DNA of 64,000 nt from positions 1 through 64,000 of the IMG/VR virus record IMGVR_UViG_3300022932_000001. One strand, written 5' to 3'. The first letter of the stretch is position 1. The number at the start of each line of letters is the position of its first letter. Origin of the DNA: a virus. A program made the translations under genes and the position numbers. The notes under the pieces are model-generated. The model was not told where the DNA came from. It worked only from the letters and a program-made list of their open reading frames with translations, and ran no database searches. Shown piece by piece: positions 29,888-37,495 of this stretch.

Positions 29888-30113
29888 AGTACATACTAGA
29901 ATAAAGTTTGCATCACAACAGTATTATAAACATTTAACTAATGCTGCATATAATTTACCAACAGATAATAAGAAAATTGATTTAACTGCATATAGAAGAT
30001 TAAGTGGTATTGGAGTAAAAGAATTACCATATAAATTATTAAAAGCAGTTAATATATATAATCATTATACTAAAGAGTATAATGATACACTAGATAAAAT
30101 AAATTCACAATGA
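29859..30113 (+). CDS. Small hypothetical protein
   Basis: An 84-residue basic helical protein. Starts at 29859, 29865 and 29871 are all ATG in a GAAGAT repeat shared with the acidic tail of the HNH gene, so the start is uncertain; an overlap of 17-29 bases results. The function is unknown. Confidence 0.6.
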   Translation: MKMKMKIRNEVHTRIKFASQQYYKHLTNAAYNLPTDNKKIDLTAYRRLSGIGVKELPYKLLKAVNIYNHYTKEYNDTLDKINSQ

Positions 30114-30358
30114 AAAATGAAATATTAGTATGTGAATGTTCTAGCTTAGAACATATGGTAGTTATTAGATATGATGATGAAGATGTATATTTAGGTGTAC
30201 ATCTAACTAAGAGATCTTTTTTAGATAGACTTAAGTATGGTATTAAATATATATTTGGATACCAATCTACATATGGGGCTTTTGAAGAAGTAATACTTCA
30301 TAAAGATCATTTAGAAGGATTTGAAAATATTGTTAAAGAATTAAAGTTTAAACAATAA
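30110..30358 (+). CDS. Small hypothetical protein, possible tag C
   Basis: An 82-residue protein: beta-rich N-terminal half (EILVCECSSLEHMVVIRYDDEDVYLGV in two adjoining parts) and tail ENIVKELKFKQ, which resembles the IVKELKP tails of the genes at 35391 and 35579. The N-terminal segment looks like a small beta domain found in phage hypotheticals; the function is unknown. Confidence 0.6.
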   Translation: MKNEILVCECSSLEHMVVIRYDDEDVYLGVHLTKRSFLDRLKYGIKYIFGYQSTYGAFEEVILHKDHLEGFENIVKELKFKQ

Positions 30359-30681
30359 TGATAGAATTTAGATATATAAAAACAGGTAATGCTTATATGC
30401 CTCAATATAAACAAGCTGAGTTTGAAAATGAGTGGAGATATTTTACTGAAAAAACTTTAGGTGAAAAGACTTTAATAAGAAGATTAGCAGCTGGATTAGC
30501 AGAACTTAATATTATTACACAAAGTAGATTTGAAAGTAGATGGGATAGTGTTAAATCAGGTCCATATTTTATAATGACTGATAATAAACAAGTATATTTT
30601 CTAGAGGAGCATTTAGTATGTGCATTTTTAGGTGGAGCTAAATCCTACTATAGTAAAGAAATAAAAGAATTTGATTCATGA
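30358..30681 (+). CDS. Hypothetical protein
   Basis: A 107-residue soluble protein of unknown function with aromatic-rich ends and a RRLAAGLAELNIITQ helix. It overlaps the preceding stop by one base and the next start by 4. No tail tag is present. Confidence 0.6.
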   Translation: MIEFRYIKTGNAYMPQYKQAEFENEWRYFTEKTLGEKTLIRRLAAGLAELNIITQSRFESRWDSVKSGPYFIMTDNKQVYFLEEHLVCAFLGGAKSYYSKEIKEFDS

Positions 30682-30911
30682 AAGTTAAAGTAACAAAAAT
30701 ATTAGATGATAAGTTTAATGATAATCATCCTAATAAAATAAATACTGGTTATGAAAAGACTGGAGATATGATTAATAGCGAATTAAGAGTTGGAGAATGT
30801 GTTATGATTTTAACCCTTGGTACATGGTTTTCTACTTCTCCTATAGAAGAGATTATTGATAACTCTACATTTAAAACTGCTAATTCAACATATAAAATAG
30901 AATACTTATGA
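30678..30911 (+). CDS. Small hypothetical protein
   Basis: A 77-residue beta-rich protein (MKVKVTKILDDKF, RVGECVMILTLGTWFSTSP), perhaps a small barrel. It has no tag. The coupling (4-base overlaps on both sides) places it in the same run as its neighbours. Confidence 0.6.
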   Translation: MKVKVTKILDDKFNDNHPNKINTGYEKTGDMINSELRVGECVMILTLGTWFSTSPIEEIIDNSTFKTANSTYKIEYL

Positions 30912-31297
30912 TTGAGAATAGACAATATATTAAAGCTATAGAATTAGAAAAAGGTGAATATAATTCTTTAGATGAATTAAGTAAAGAAGTATTACAGATC
31001 TATAATGATGGTCTTAAAGATATCTATATAACATATCCACCTGATGAATTTCAATTTGAATATGTTCTTAATATAGCTGGAAATGAAAATGATGCTTATA
31101 TAGAAGTTGATTTTTATAGATCTGAAAATAAAGATGAAAAGATTAAAAGAGAAAAATATGAAGCTGATAAAATTCAGAAACAACTAGATAGAGAAAGAGC
31201 TATTAAAGTGAGAGAAACCAGATTACAATTGGCTCAAGATGACCCTGATTATATTCAATATAATAAGTTATATGAAAAATTTAAAGATATATTATGA
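30908..31297 (+). CDS. Hypothetical protein with C-terminal coiled coil
   Basis: A 129-residue protein: an alpha-beta N-terminal domain (about 1-75, with DIYITYPPDEFQFEYV) and a charged coiled coil (about 78-129, REKYEADKIQKQLDRERA). It has the same plan as the gene at 31496, and the two may be distant paralogs. The function is unknown. Confidence 0.6.
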   Translation: MIENRQYIKAIELEKGEYNSLDELSKEVLQIYNDGLKDIYITYPPDEFQFEYVLNIAGNENDAYIEVDFYRSENKDEKIKREKYEADKIQKQLDRERAIKVRETRLQLAQDDPDYIQYNKLYEKFKDIL

Positions 31298-31518
31298 CAC
31301 TAGGAGAATTAAGGCAACATATAGATAACATACTTATAGATGACCCATCTAAGAATGATTTAAGAGTAGTAATATCAACTAATGATGATAGTGTAGGACC
31401 ATCTTCTTCTGCTAATATAGTTATGTTACATGAGGGATTCGACTGGGATTCTGGAACTATATTTATACATCCAGAATATATGTTAGTAAAAGATAATGGA
31501 AGAACTAGAAATAGGTAA
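31294..31518 (+). CDS. Small hypothetical protein
   Basis: A 74-residue protein with TLGELRQHIDNIL and NDLRVVISTNDDSVGPS segments, similar in style to small phage proteins with a helix-strand start. The function is unknown; it overlaps the next gene by 23 bases. Confidence 0.6.
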   Translation: MTLGELRQHIDNILIDDPSKNDLRVVISTNDDSVGPSSSANIVMLHEGFDWDSGTIFIHPEYMLVKDNGRTRNR

Positions 31519-31942
31519 TGACTATTTTTCAACTATAGATAATATTGAAGATCAAATAAAGTTAATTAAAGAAAAGTATATACAACAAAATATAGAAATA
31601 TCTTCTATAAAGGTCATTTCTTATAGTAGTGGTTATTTTTATCTTAAATATTTTAGAGAATTAACTGAAGAGTTAAAAGAAGAAATACGTATTAAGAAAG
31701 AAGCTGATCTTATTAAACAACAAGAACGTTTAAAAGCTTTATCTGAAAAAATGTCTAAAGCAGCAAAGAAAGGTTGGATTAAAAGACATGAAAGAGAAAC
31801 TGAAGAAAGAGAAAAACGTAATGAAGCAGCTAGAAAGTATGCTGAAAAACAGTTGATTAAAAGACAAGCTAAAGAAGCAGAAAAATTAAGAATACAACAA
31901 GAAAAAGATTTCTTACATAAGTTATTATACGAAGAAGAGTAA
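31496..31942 (+). CDS. Hypothetical protein with long coiled coil
   Basis: A 148-residue protein: an N-terminal alpha-beta domain (1-55) and about 90 residues of Lys/Glu/Arg-rich helix (IRIKKEADLIKQQERLKAL, KAAKKGWIKRHE, RIQQEKDFLHKLLYEEE) expected to form a coiled coil. It is the second of this type in 600 bases. The function is unknown. Confidence 0.6.
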   Translation: MEELEIGNDYFSTIDNIEDQIKLIKEKYIQQNIEISSIKVISYSSGYFYLKYFRELTEELKEEIRIKKEADLIKQQERLKALSEKMSKAAKKGWIKRHERETEEREKRNEAARKYAEKQLIKRQAKEAEKLRIQQEKDFLHKLLYEEE

Positions 31943-31944
31943 TT

Positions 31945-32682
31945 ATGAAAGTATATATTTATAAAAATAAAGAAATAGAAACTGATTGGATTTTTGCAGC
32001 ATATAAAGGTTTTCGGGAATTACAAGCAGAAATTATATTCTTTACTAATGTAAATGATATACCTTATGCTCCTGATAATATAGTAGTAGCTGATGTAGAA
32101 CCTACTATTGAATATATGGATAAGCATAATATAAAATATCCAAGACCTTTAAATATACCAGCATGTCTAAGAGAAGATGATTATTTACAAAGAAAAGTAA
32201 AAACTCTAACACTCAAACAGGTTGCTGCTATTACTACACCTGTCTTTATTAAACCATTTGAAAAAGTTAAACAGTTTTCTTCAGGTGTTATTAAACATGG
32301 ATCTAATATTCATTATTTAATTGATCAACCAGATGCTACTGCTGTTTTTGTATCTAATATTATAGATATAGTATCTGAATGGAGAGGCTTTGTATATAAT
32401 AAAGAATTAGTAGGATTAAAACATTATAGTGGTCAATTTGATAAATTTCCAGATATAGCAATTATAGATAAAATGATTTATAGATATAAAGGTTTTGCAT
32501 ATTCTCCTATAGCATATACTATAGATGTAGCAGTAATAAGTACTCCTAATCCTCAAAAAACTGTACTAATTGAATGTAATGATTTTTGGAGTATAGGACA
32601 TTATGGATTAGATCCACTAACATATGCTAAAATGCTAAGAGATAGGTGGTTTCAAATGACAGAATATAGAAAATGGACTTAA
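31945..32682 (+). CDS. ATP-grasp domain protein (DUF4343-like)
   Basis: A 245-residue protein with ATP-grasp features in order: PVFIKPF with the nucleotide-binding Lys, SEWRGFVYNKELVGLKHYSGQF split as SEWRGFV and HYSGQF, AYTIDVAVI, and VLIECNDFWSIGHYGLDP with the metal-binding E-x-N. The match is to the phage/bacterial ATP-grasp group formerly DUF4343. ATP-grasp enzymes join a carboxylate to an amine, thiol or similar group through an acyl phosphate; the substrate here is unknown. Overlap of 10 bases with the next gene. Confidence 0.75.
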   Translation: MKVYIYKNKEIETDWIFAAYKGFRELQAEIIFFTNVNDIPYAPDNIVVADVEPTIEYMDKHNIKYPRPLNIPACLREDDYLQRKVKTLTLKQVAAITTPVFIKPFEKVKQFSSGVIKHGSNIHYLIDQPDATAVFVSNIIDIVSEWRGFVYNKELVGLKHYSGQFDKFPDIAIIDKMIYRYKGFAYSPIAYTIDVAVISTPNPQKTVLIECNDFWSIGHYGLDPLTYAKMLRDRWFQMTEYRKWT

Positions 32683-33023
32683 AGGTTATTAAAGAAAAAT
32701 GTCCTAATGCATACAGTAACTTCAAATTTTGGAAAGATAAAGAAGTAACTAGTGGAAGCAGACATTTCGTTATAGTAAGAGATTTATATACATTCTTTGA
32801 TAAGAAAAGAATATGGATTGAAGTATGTCCTGAATATAACTTTGGAGAAGAGTATGTAAATATTAAAAGATGGTTTTTTACTATTAATAATGGTACATCC
32901 TTTAAAGGACAATCTTCAGATAACAAACCTTATGAGAGTAGAAAAGAATGTGAAGAAGCTGCTTTTTATAGTAGCTTTTTTATATTAGAGCAAAACATAC
33001 TTAATAAAAAGAAAAAGATATGA
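32673..33023 (+). CDS. Hypothetical protein
   Basis: A 116-residue protein of unknown function, aromatic-rich with one EVCPEYNFGEEYVNIKRWFF stretch (quoted in part: CPEYNFGEEYVN) and a basic C-terminus (NKKKKI). Overlapping both neighbours, it probably belongs to the ATP-grasp/helicase run. Confidence 0.6.
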   Translation: MDLKVIKEKCPNAYSNFKFWKDKEVTSGSRHFVIVRDLYTFFDKKRIWIEVCPEYNFGEEYVNIKRWFFTINNGTSFKGQSSDNKPYESRKECEEAAFYSSFFILEQNILNKKKKI

Positions 33024-33409
33024 AGAAGGTAGAAAAGAAGAAGTATGAAGAGTATGCTGATGTTCCTCCAGGAGAGAATGTTATAAGGAAGAAAGTACCT
33101 AAACCATGGCAATTAGAAGCTATGATGATAGATGAAAATGTAGTTAAAGAACATGCTTTCTTTTATAAAGAGTTTAAAAAAGATACTTGGGTTAAAGACT
33201 CATGGTTTAGTAATATGCTATCAGTTAAACACTGTATAGAACAAATGAATAAATTAGCTAGGACTACAATGTTAGCTGGTAAAGGTAAAACTGCAATTAA
33301 TGAACATTGGAGGTTTGCTGGAAGAAAGTTTAGAGTAGTAAATACAGAAACAAAAGAAATCGTATCTTTGTTAAATACAGATACAGAATTCTATGCAGAA
33401 TCAGAATAG
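33020..33409 (+). CDS. Hypothetical protein upstream of SF2 helicase
   Basis: A 129-residue basic protein containing KHCIEQMNKLARTTMLAGKG (part quoted: EQMNKLARTTML), of unknown function. It overlaps the helicase gene by 17 bases, so the two are probably translated together. Confidence 0.6.
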   Translation: MKKVEKKKYEEYADVPPGENVIRKKVPKPWQLEAMMIDENVVKEHAFFYKEFKKDTWVKDSWFSNMLSVKHCIEQMNKLARTTMLAGKGKTAINEHWRFAGRKFRVVNTETKEIVSLLNTDTEFYAESE

Positions 33410-34493
33410 AGAAAAGATTCAGGAAGAGGCAATTACTGAAGCTTTAAAATATAAAAGACGAACTCTTAATGTGAGTATGAGAGTTGGTAAAACTAAAATA
33501 GGTCTTGAAATAATAAATAAGATAGTTAAAGGAACTGAAGGTAAAGTATTGATAGTTGCTCCTAAATTATCCATCTTTAAAGGATGGAAAGATGATATAG
33601 AGAAGTTTAACTATCAATACTTAAATGAACATATAGAATATGTAACTTATAGATCATTTAATAAATTAAAACTATCAGATTATAAACTTATAGTATTTGA
33701 TGAGATACATTCTCTTAAAATGAGTCATAATACTCAAGAGTTGTATACTTTTAAAGGAGAAATATTAGGTCTTACTGGTACACCTCCAACAAATAAACAT
33801 AGTGAGCAATATAAAATGATTAAGCATTATGCTCCTATTCAATATACTTATAATACTGAAGATGCAATAGATGCTGAGATCCTAAATGATTATAGGATTA
33901 TAGTTCATATGATTCCTTTATCAGAAAAGAAAGATATTCGTGTAAAAACAGCTAAACATGATTTTCATACTAATGAGATAAAAGCTTATGAGTATGCTAA
34001 AAAATCTGTAGAAGAGACCAGAACTTCTTGGGCTTCTATAAACAGAATGAAGACAATGCAGAACTTTAAATCAAAAGAAGTTTATGCTAAGAATCTTCTA
34101 GAAAAGATGGAACATAAATGTATTATATTTGCTAATACTAAAGAACAAGCTGATAAATTATGTGATCATACTTATCATAGTAGTAATTCAGAAAGTGAAG
34201 CCAATCTTCAATTATTTAAAATTGGAGTAATAGATAAACTAGGATGTGTATTACAGCTTTCTGAAGGAGTAACAATACCAGGATTAAAGGCATCTATTAT
34301 AATGCATGCTTATGCATCAGATAATAAGTTTTTACAAAGATTTGCTAGAGCTTTGAATTTAACTACAGATGATATGTCTAACGTACATTTATTGTGTTAT
34401 AAGGATACAGTAGATGAACAGTGGGTTAAGAAAGCTTTATCTAGTTTAGATCAAACTAAGATAACATATAAGGAGTTTAAAGATGAATTATAA
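33393..34493 (+). CDS. SF2 (SNF2/DEAD-like) DNA helicase
   Basis: A 366-residue superfamily 2 helicase or translocase: motif I SMRVGKT (28-34), motif Ia VAPKLSIF, motif II FDEIH (about 107-111), motif III LTGTPP, motif IV-like KCIIFAN, motif V and VI regions ending in LQRFARALN. The size and motifs resemble the SNF2-type helicases of crAss-like phages. Likely roles are replication restart, recombination or transcription-associated DNA translocation. It overlaps both neighbours. Confidence 0.85.
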   Translation: MQNQNREKIQEEAITEALKYKRRTLNVSMRVGKTKIGLEIINKIVKGTEGKVLIVAPKLSIFKGWKDDIEKFNYQYLNEHIEYVTYRSFNKLKLSDYKLIVFDEIHSLKMSHNTQELYTFKGEILGLTGTPPTNKHSEQYKMIKHYAPIQYTYNTEDAIDAEILNDYRIIVHMIPLSEKKDIRVKTAKHDFHTNEIKAYEYAKKSVEETRTSWASINRMKTMQNFKSKEVYAKNLLEKMEHKCIIFANTKEQADKLCDHTYHSSNSESEANLQLFKIGVIDKLGCVLQLSEGVTIPGLKASIIMHAYASDNKFLQRFARALNLTTDDMSNVHLLCYKDTVDEQWVKKALSSLDQTKITYKEFKDEL

Positions 34494-34878
34494 TTTTTTT
34501 GGTAGACTTAAGAAAGAGAATGGACAATTAGTCTATGTTAAAGATAGGGATACGAAGGATTATGAGAAGTTTAAATCACTTATTCCCGAAGGAAGTTATG
34601 TTGATTTATATGCAGAGATTGTAGATGATGATGCTAACTTAGCCCAGTTATCAAAGATTCATGCTATGATTAGAGATTTATCTAGACATACTGGTATAAG
34701 TACATCTGATCTTAAGTTAGTAATTAAACAGAAAGCTGGATTATGTATTACTAGAGAAAAAGAAGGAAAGGAGATATTTATCTGCCCTTCCTTCGGTGAT
34801 GCATCTAAAGAAGATTTATCAGCTGCTATACAAGAATGTTATAATTTAGGTGATGAACTTAACTACCCATTGATGTAA
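34483..34878 (+). CDS. Conserved phage protein, possibly recombination-related
   Basis: A 131-residue protein with LAQLSKIHAMIRDLSRHTG (part quoted: SKIHAMIRDLSRHTG) followed by LKLVIKQKAGLC, a pattern I associate with NinB-like phage recombination proteins, though the match is loose. It overlaps the helicase gene by 11 bases and the minus-strand gene that follows by 20. Confidence 0.5.
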   Translation: MNYNFFGRLKKENGQLVYVKDRDTKDYEKFKSLIPEGSYVDLYAEIVDDDANLAQLSKIHAMIRDLSRHTGISTSDLKLVIKQKAGLCITREKEGKEIFICPSFGDASKEDLSAAIQECYNLGDELNYPLM

Positions 34879-35134
34879 CATCCTTTTCTTCAGTTAAATT
34901 AGATTGCATAGCTGAGTCTTCAATAGCTTTGATTAGAAGAGCTAAAGTCTCATAATGAGTCATCCATTCACTTAAAGAAGTTTCTCCCTTGAGAGCATCT
35001 GTAAATGCCTGTACCTCTTCATCAGTCTTCTGATTCATAAAATAAACAAAAGCTTGTTGTAATTTATTTATAAAACTTGTTCCTAAGTTTAATGGAACAA
35101 GTGCGTCCTTTTTTATAACAGTTATATTATCCAT
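34859..35134 (-). CDS. Minus-strand hypothetical protein inside plus-strand operon
   Basis: A 91-residue soluble protein, the only minus-strand gene between 1 and 40.3 kb. It is a normal-looking alpha-helical protein (TSFINKLQQAFVYFMNQK, TDEEVQAFTDALKG). I chose ATG at 35134; an upstream in-frame ATG would overlap the divergent gene at 35146. On the minus strand TATATTTG lies 4 bases upstream of this ATG. The function is unknown. Confidence 0.7.
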   Translation of the reverse strand: MDNITVIKKDALVPLNLGTSFINKLQQAFVYFMNQKTDEEVQAFTDALKGETSLSEWMTHYETLALLIKAIEDSAMQSNLTEEKDVTSMGS

Positions 35135-35138
35135 AATA

Positions 35139-35146
35139 CAAATATA
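35139..35146 (-). promoter_or_regulatory. Possible -7 promoter element for the minus-strand gene
   Basis: On the minus strand TATATTTG fits TAnnTTTG; an upstream TTTG lies only 15 bases away (19-20 is usual). The box ends 4 bases before the ATG, so transcription from it would give a near-leaderless message. Confidence 0.4.
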
Positions 35147-35394
35147 TGAAAACATTATTAACAAAGGAATTACTTATAGAAAAAGGATTCTTATATAAAA
35201 GTGGTAAAGGCCCTAGTGGAGCAGATCAGTGGCAAGGAATGGACTTCTGGAAATTACCTTATGGAAGTAATAAAGAATTAGTTTTTAGAGGTCCAGCTAA
35301 TCATTTATATTCTCAAGATGAGTTTAATGCTCAATTTGATAACTATGAAGAATTAGCTGATTTTATATTTAATAAGATTAAAAAATTAATATGA
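35146..35394 (+). CDS. Small hypothetical protein
   Basis: An 82-residue protein (GKGPSGADQWQGMDFWKLPY near the middle, partly quoted) ending in NYEELADFIFNKIKKLI, a helical tail loosely like those of the other small proteins. It starts 12 bases from the divergent minus-strand gene. The function is unknown. Confidence 0.6.
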   Translation: MKTLLTKELLIEKGFLYKSGKGPSGADQWQGMDFWKLPYGSNKELVFRGPANHLYSQDEFNAQFDNYEELADFIFNKIKKLI

Positions 35395-35582
35395 AAAATT
35401 TAGATAGTGAGTGGAAATACACTACAAAAGTAAATATAGCTCAAGCAGAGTTATTAGGTAGAATAGGATACTATAGACAAGGTGCATCTGAGTTTCAGGA
35501 AAGACTTCTTAAAGTATTAGAAGATAGACAACCAGGTGATGAACCTAATATTATAACATTAGTTAAGGAATTAAAACCATGA
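35391..35582 (+). CDS. Small protein with tag C, paralog 1
   Basis: A 63-residue protein, paralog of the next gene: both begin LD-x-(E/K)W, have a FQ(E/S)-x-LL-K-x-L helix in the middle and end in I-x-(I/L)-V-K-E-L-K-P, directly overlapping the next ATG by 4 bases. The function is unknown. Confidence 0.65.
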   Translation: MKNLDSEWKYTTKVNIAQAELLGRIGYYRQGASEFQERLLKVLEDRQPGDEPNIITLVKELKP

Positions 35583-35764
35583 GCCAATTAGATGAAAAAT
35601 GGTTTAAAACTGCTGAAGAATTTGGTGAACACCCATTATCATATTTTGAGGGATGTGAAGATTTTCAGTCAACATTACTTAAAAAATTAAAAAAAGTTAA
35701 AGAATTAAAAGCTATTGATTCAATAGATAATATTATTAAAATAGTAAAAGAATTAAAACCATGA
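35579..35764 (+). CDS. Small protein with tag C, paralog 2
   Basis: A 61-residue paralog of the preceding gene (QLDEKWFKTAEEFG, DFQSTLLKKL, NIIKIVKELKP). The final codons CCATGA supply the next start, exactly as in paralog 1, so the junction as well as the gene has been duplicated. Confidence 0.65.
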   Translation: MSQLDEKWFKTAEEFGEHPLSYFEGCEDFQSTLLKKLKKVKELKAIDSIDNIIKIVKELKP

Positions 35765-36027
35765 ATTATAACTGTGTAATATGCAATTTTGAAATTGTAA
35801 ATTTAGAACCATCATTAACTAAAGACAGACCTGAATCAGGTATGTATGATGGAGGAGTTGTAGATAAAATATCTGCTGGATATGGAAGTAGATTAGATGG
35901 TAATATGCATATTATAGCAATATGTGATAACTGTTTAAATGAGAAAACTTTAGCAGGTATTACTCCTTTTGTAGGAGACTATATGATGCCTGATGTAAAA
36001 GAATATACTCCATTAAGAAATGATTGA
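35761..36027 (+). CDS. Small zinc-ribbon-like protein
   Basis: An 88-residue protein with CVIC (residues 5-8) and CDNC (about 59-62), a pair of CxxC motifs expected to bind one zinc ion, with Gly-rich GGVVDKISAGYGSRLDG between them. Similar phage proteins are of unknown function. It starts in the tag C codons of the preceding gene. Confidence 0.65.
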   Translation: MNYNCVICNFEIVNLEPSLTKDRPESGMYDGGVVDKISAGYGSRLDGNMHIIAICDNCLNEKTLAGITPFVGDYMMPDVKEYTPLRND

Positions 36028-36448
36028 AAGAGAATATACTCCAGATAATATAGAATCATTACCAGATAATGGAATATTTGTATTTGGTAGTAATACAGAA
36101 GGTAGACATGGTAAGGGGGCTGCCTTAATAGCCAAACAAAAATTTGGAGCTATATATGGACAAGCTGAAGGTTTACAAGGTAAATCATATGCTATAATTA
36201 CTAAAGATTTAACTGTAAAGGATAATAACTCTTTGAAATCAGTTTCTTTAGATAAAATAGCTGGTGGTATAGTTAAAATGTTAAATTTTGCTATAGAAAA
36301 TCCAGATAAAATATTTTATGTAACAAAATTAGGTAGTTCATTAGCTGGTTATACTGCAAAACAAATAAGACTTGCATTTATGATACATTCATTTATATTT
36401 CCATCAAATGTGATTTTACCAAGAGAATACGAATTTAGAAATGATTAA
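36020..36448 (+). CDS. Macro-domain-like phage protein (A1S_2505 type)
   Basis: A 142-residue protein with the signature FVFGSNTEGRHGKGAAL (about 20-36), an IITKDL strand and VTKLGSSLAGYTAKQIRLAF (partly quoted: LGSSLAGY), the pattern of the A1S_2505-like phage family, related to macro domains. Macro-type folds bind or hydrolyse ADP-ribose derivatives. It lies just before the UDG gene. The binding loop GSNTEGRHGKGAA is Gly-rich as expected for a phosphate loop; its ligand is unknown. Confidence 0.75.
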   Translation: MIEREYTPDNIESLPDNGIFVFGSNTEGRHGKGAALIAKQKFGAIYGQAEGLQGKSYAIITKDLTVKDNNSLKSVSLDKIAGGIVKMLNFAIENPDKIFYVTKLGSSLAGYTAKQIRLAFMIHSFIFPSNVILPREYEFRND

Positions 36449-37145
36449 CATAGAAGAGATTAAAGAAAAGCTTATAGATAAATTAAAATCATCAGGATGG
36501 GCGTCAGTACTTAAGGGATTTATATACTCATCAGACTTTGTTAAGATTATAGAAGATCTAGAAAAAGAAGTTAATGATGGTAAGAGGTTTACTCCTGTAC
36601 TAAAAGATGTATTTACTGCATTTGAAGAATCTAAATGGGAAGATCTTAGAGTAGTAATGATTGGACAAGATAGTTATCCTACTTTAGGAGTAGCAGATGG
36701 ACTAGCATTTAGTTGTAGTAAGACTAACAAAGAGCAACCTAGTTTAAGATATATGAGAGATGCAATACAAAGAACTGTATATGATCCAATACCTGAACCT
36801 AGACAAACTGATTTAAGGTATTTAGCTAATCAGGGTGTATTATTAATAAATACAGCTCTTACTACTCAAATAGATAAACCAATGACTCATCAGAAGATAT
36901 GGTCAGCATTTATTGCATATACTTTAGATACTATTAGTAATAATAAGAAACATGTTGTTTTTGTTTTCTTAGGAAAAGAAGCTGCTAGTCTTGAAGGATT
37001 GGTTAGTGATTCACATACTAAATATATTATATCACATCCAATGTCTGCTGGTTATACTAATCAATTAGAATGGGATTGTAAAGATGTATTTAATAAAGTA
37101 AATGAAAGTTTAGAACAAAATAAAGTAACTCCAATAAAATGGTAG
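36441..37145 (+). CDS. ung: Uracil-DNA glycosylase-like protein
   Basis: A 234-residue protein of UNG type. Motif 1 is GQDSYP (about 75-80, usual GQDPYH): the catalytic Asp and the Tyr that excludes thymine are kept, His is Pro. LAFSCS carries the stacking Phe, LLINTAL the uracil-binding Asn, and HPMSAG (about 199) replaces HPSPLS with the catalytic His kept. The C-terminus TPIKW matches the typical TPIDW. It should remove uracil from DNA, though the changed motif 1 leaves activity uncertain. UDGs occur in crAss-like phage replication modules. Confidence 0.8.
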   Translation: MINIEEIKEKLIDKLKSSGWASVLKGFIYSSDFVKIIEDLEKEVNDGKRFTPVLKDVFTAFEESKWEDLRVVMIGQDSYPTLGVADGLAFSCSKTNKEQPSLRYMRDAIQRTVYDPIPEPRQTDLRYLANQGVLLINTALTTQIDKPMTHQKIWSAFIAYTLDTISNNKKHVVFVFLGKEAASLEGLVSDSHTKYIISHPMSAGYTNQLEWDCKDVFNKVNESLEQNKVTPIKW

Positions 37146-37495
37146 AAGATAAGTTAATTACAAAAATAGTTGATGCAAGTGATTATAAAATAGGTGCAAA
37201 ATTTAATTTTATTATAAAAGATAATCCTAGAATATCAACCATGAATTCTAGTCATTATGCAATTATTAAAGAAACACAGGTAACATACTATGATAGATTA
37301 AGTAATCCAGCATTTTATATAGATATATATACTAAGAAAGATAAACTTGTAAATTCAAATGAATTTGGATTAATATATAGAACTGGATCAACATATAGTG
37401 GTCAATATAGTCCAGAATTATGTCATCTCGAACCAGATTATAATATTGATGATATATTAAATAATTTACAAATATTAGAACAGAACATAAAATGA
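37139..37495 (+). CDS. Small tag-B family protein
   Basis: A 118-residue protein with an SH3-like start (YKIGAKFNFIIKDN), SHYAIIKE and VTYYDRLSNP segments like the WYD subfamily, and tail DDILNNLQILEQNIK. It is the only tag-B gene outside the left arm, 16 kb from the nearest relative, and it sits between UDG and the second MoxR pair. Confidence 0.75.
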   Translation: MVEDKLITKIVDASDYKIGAKFNFIIKDNPRISTMNSSHYAIIKETQVTYYDRLSNPAFYIDIYTKKDKLVNSNEFGLIYRTGSTYSGQYSPELCHLEPDYNIDDILNNLQILEQNIK

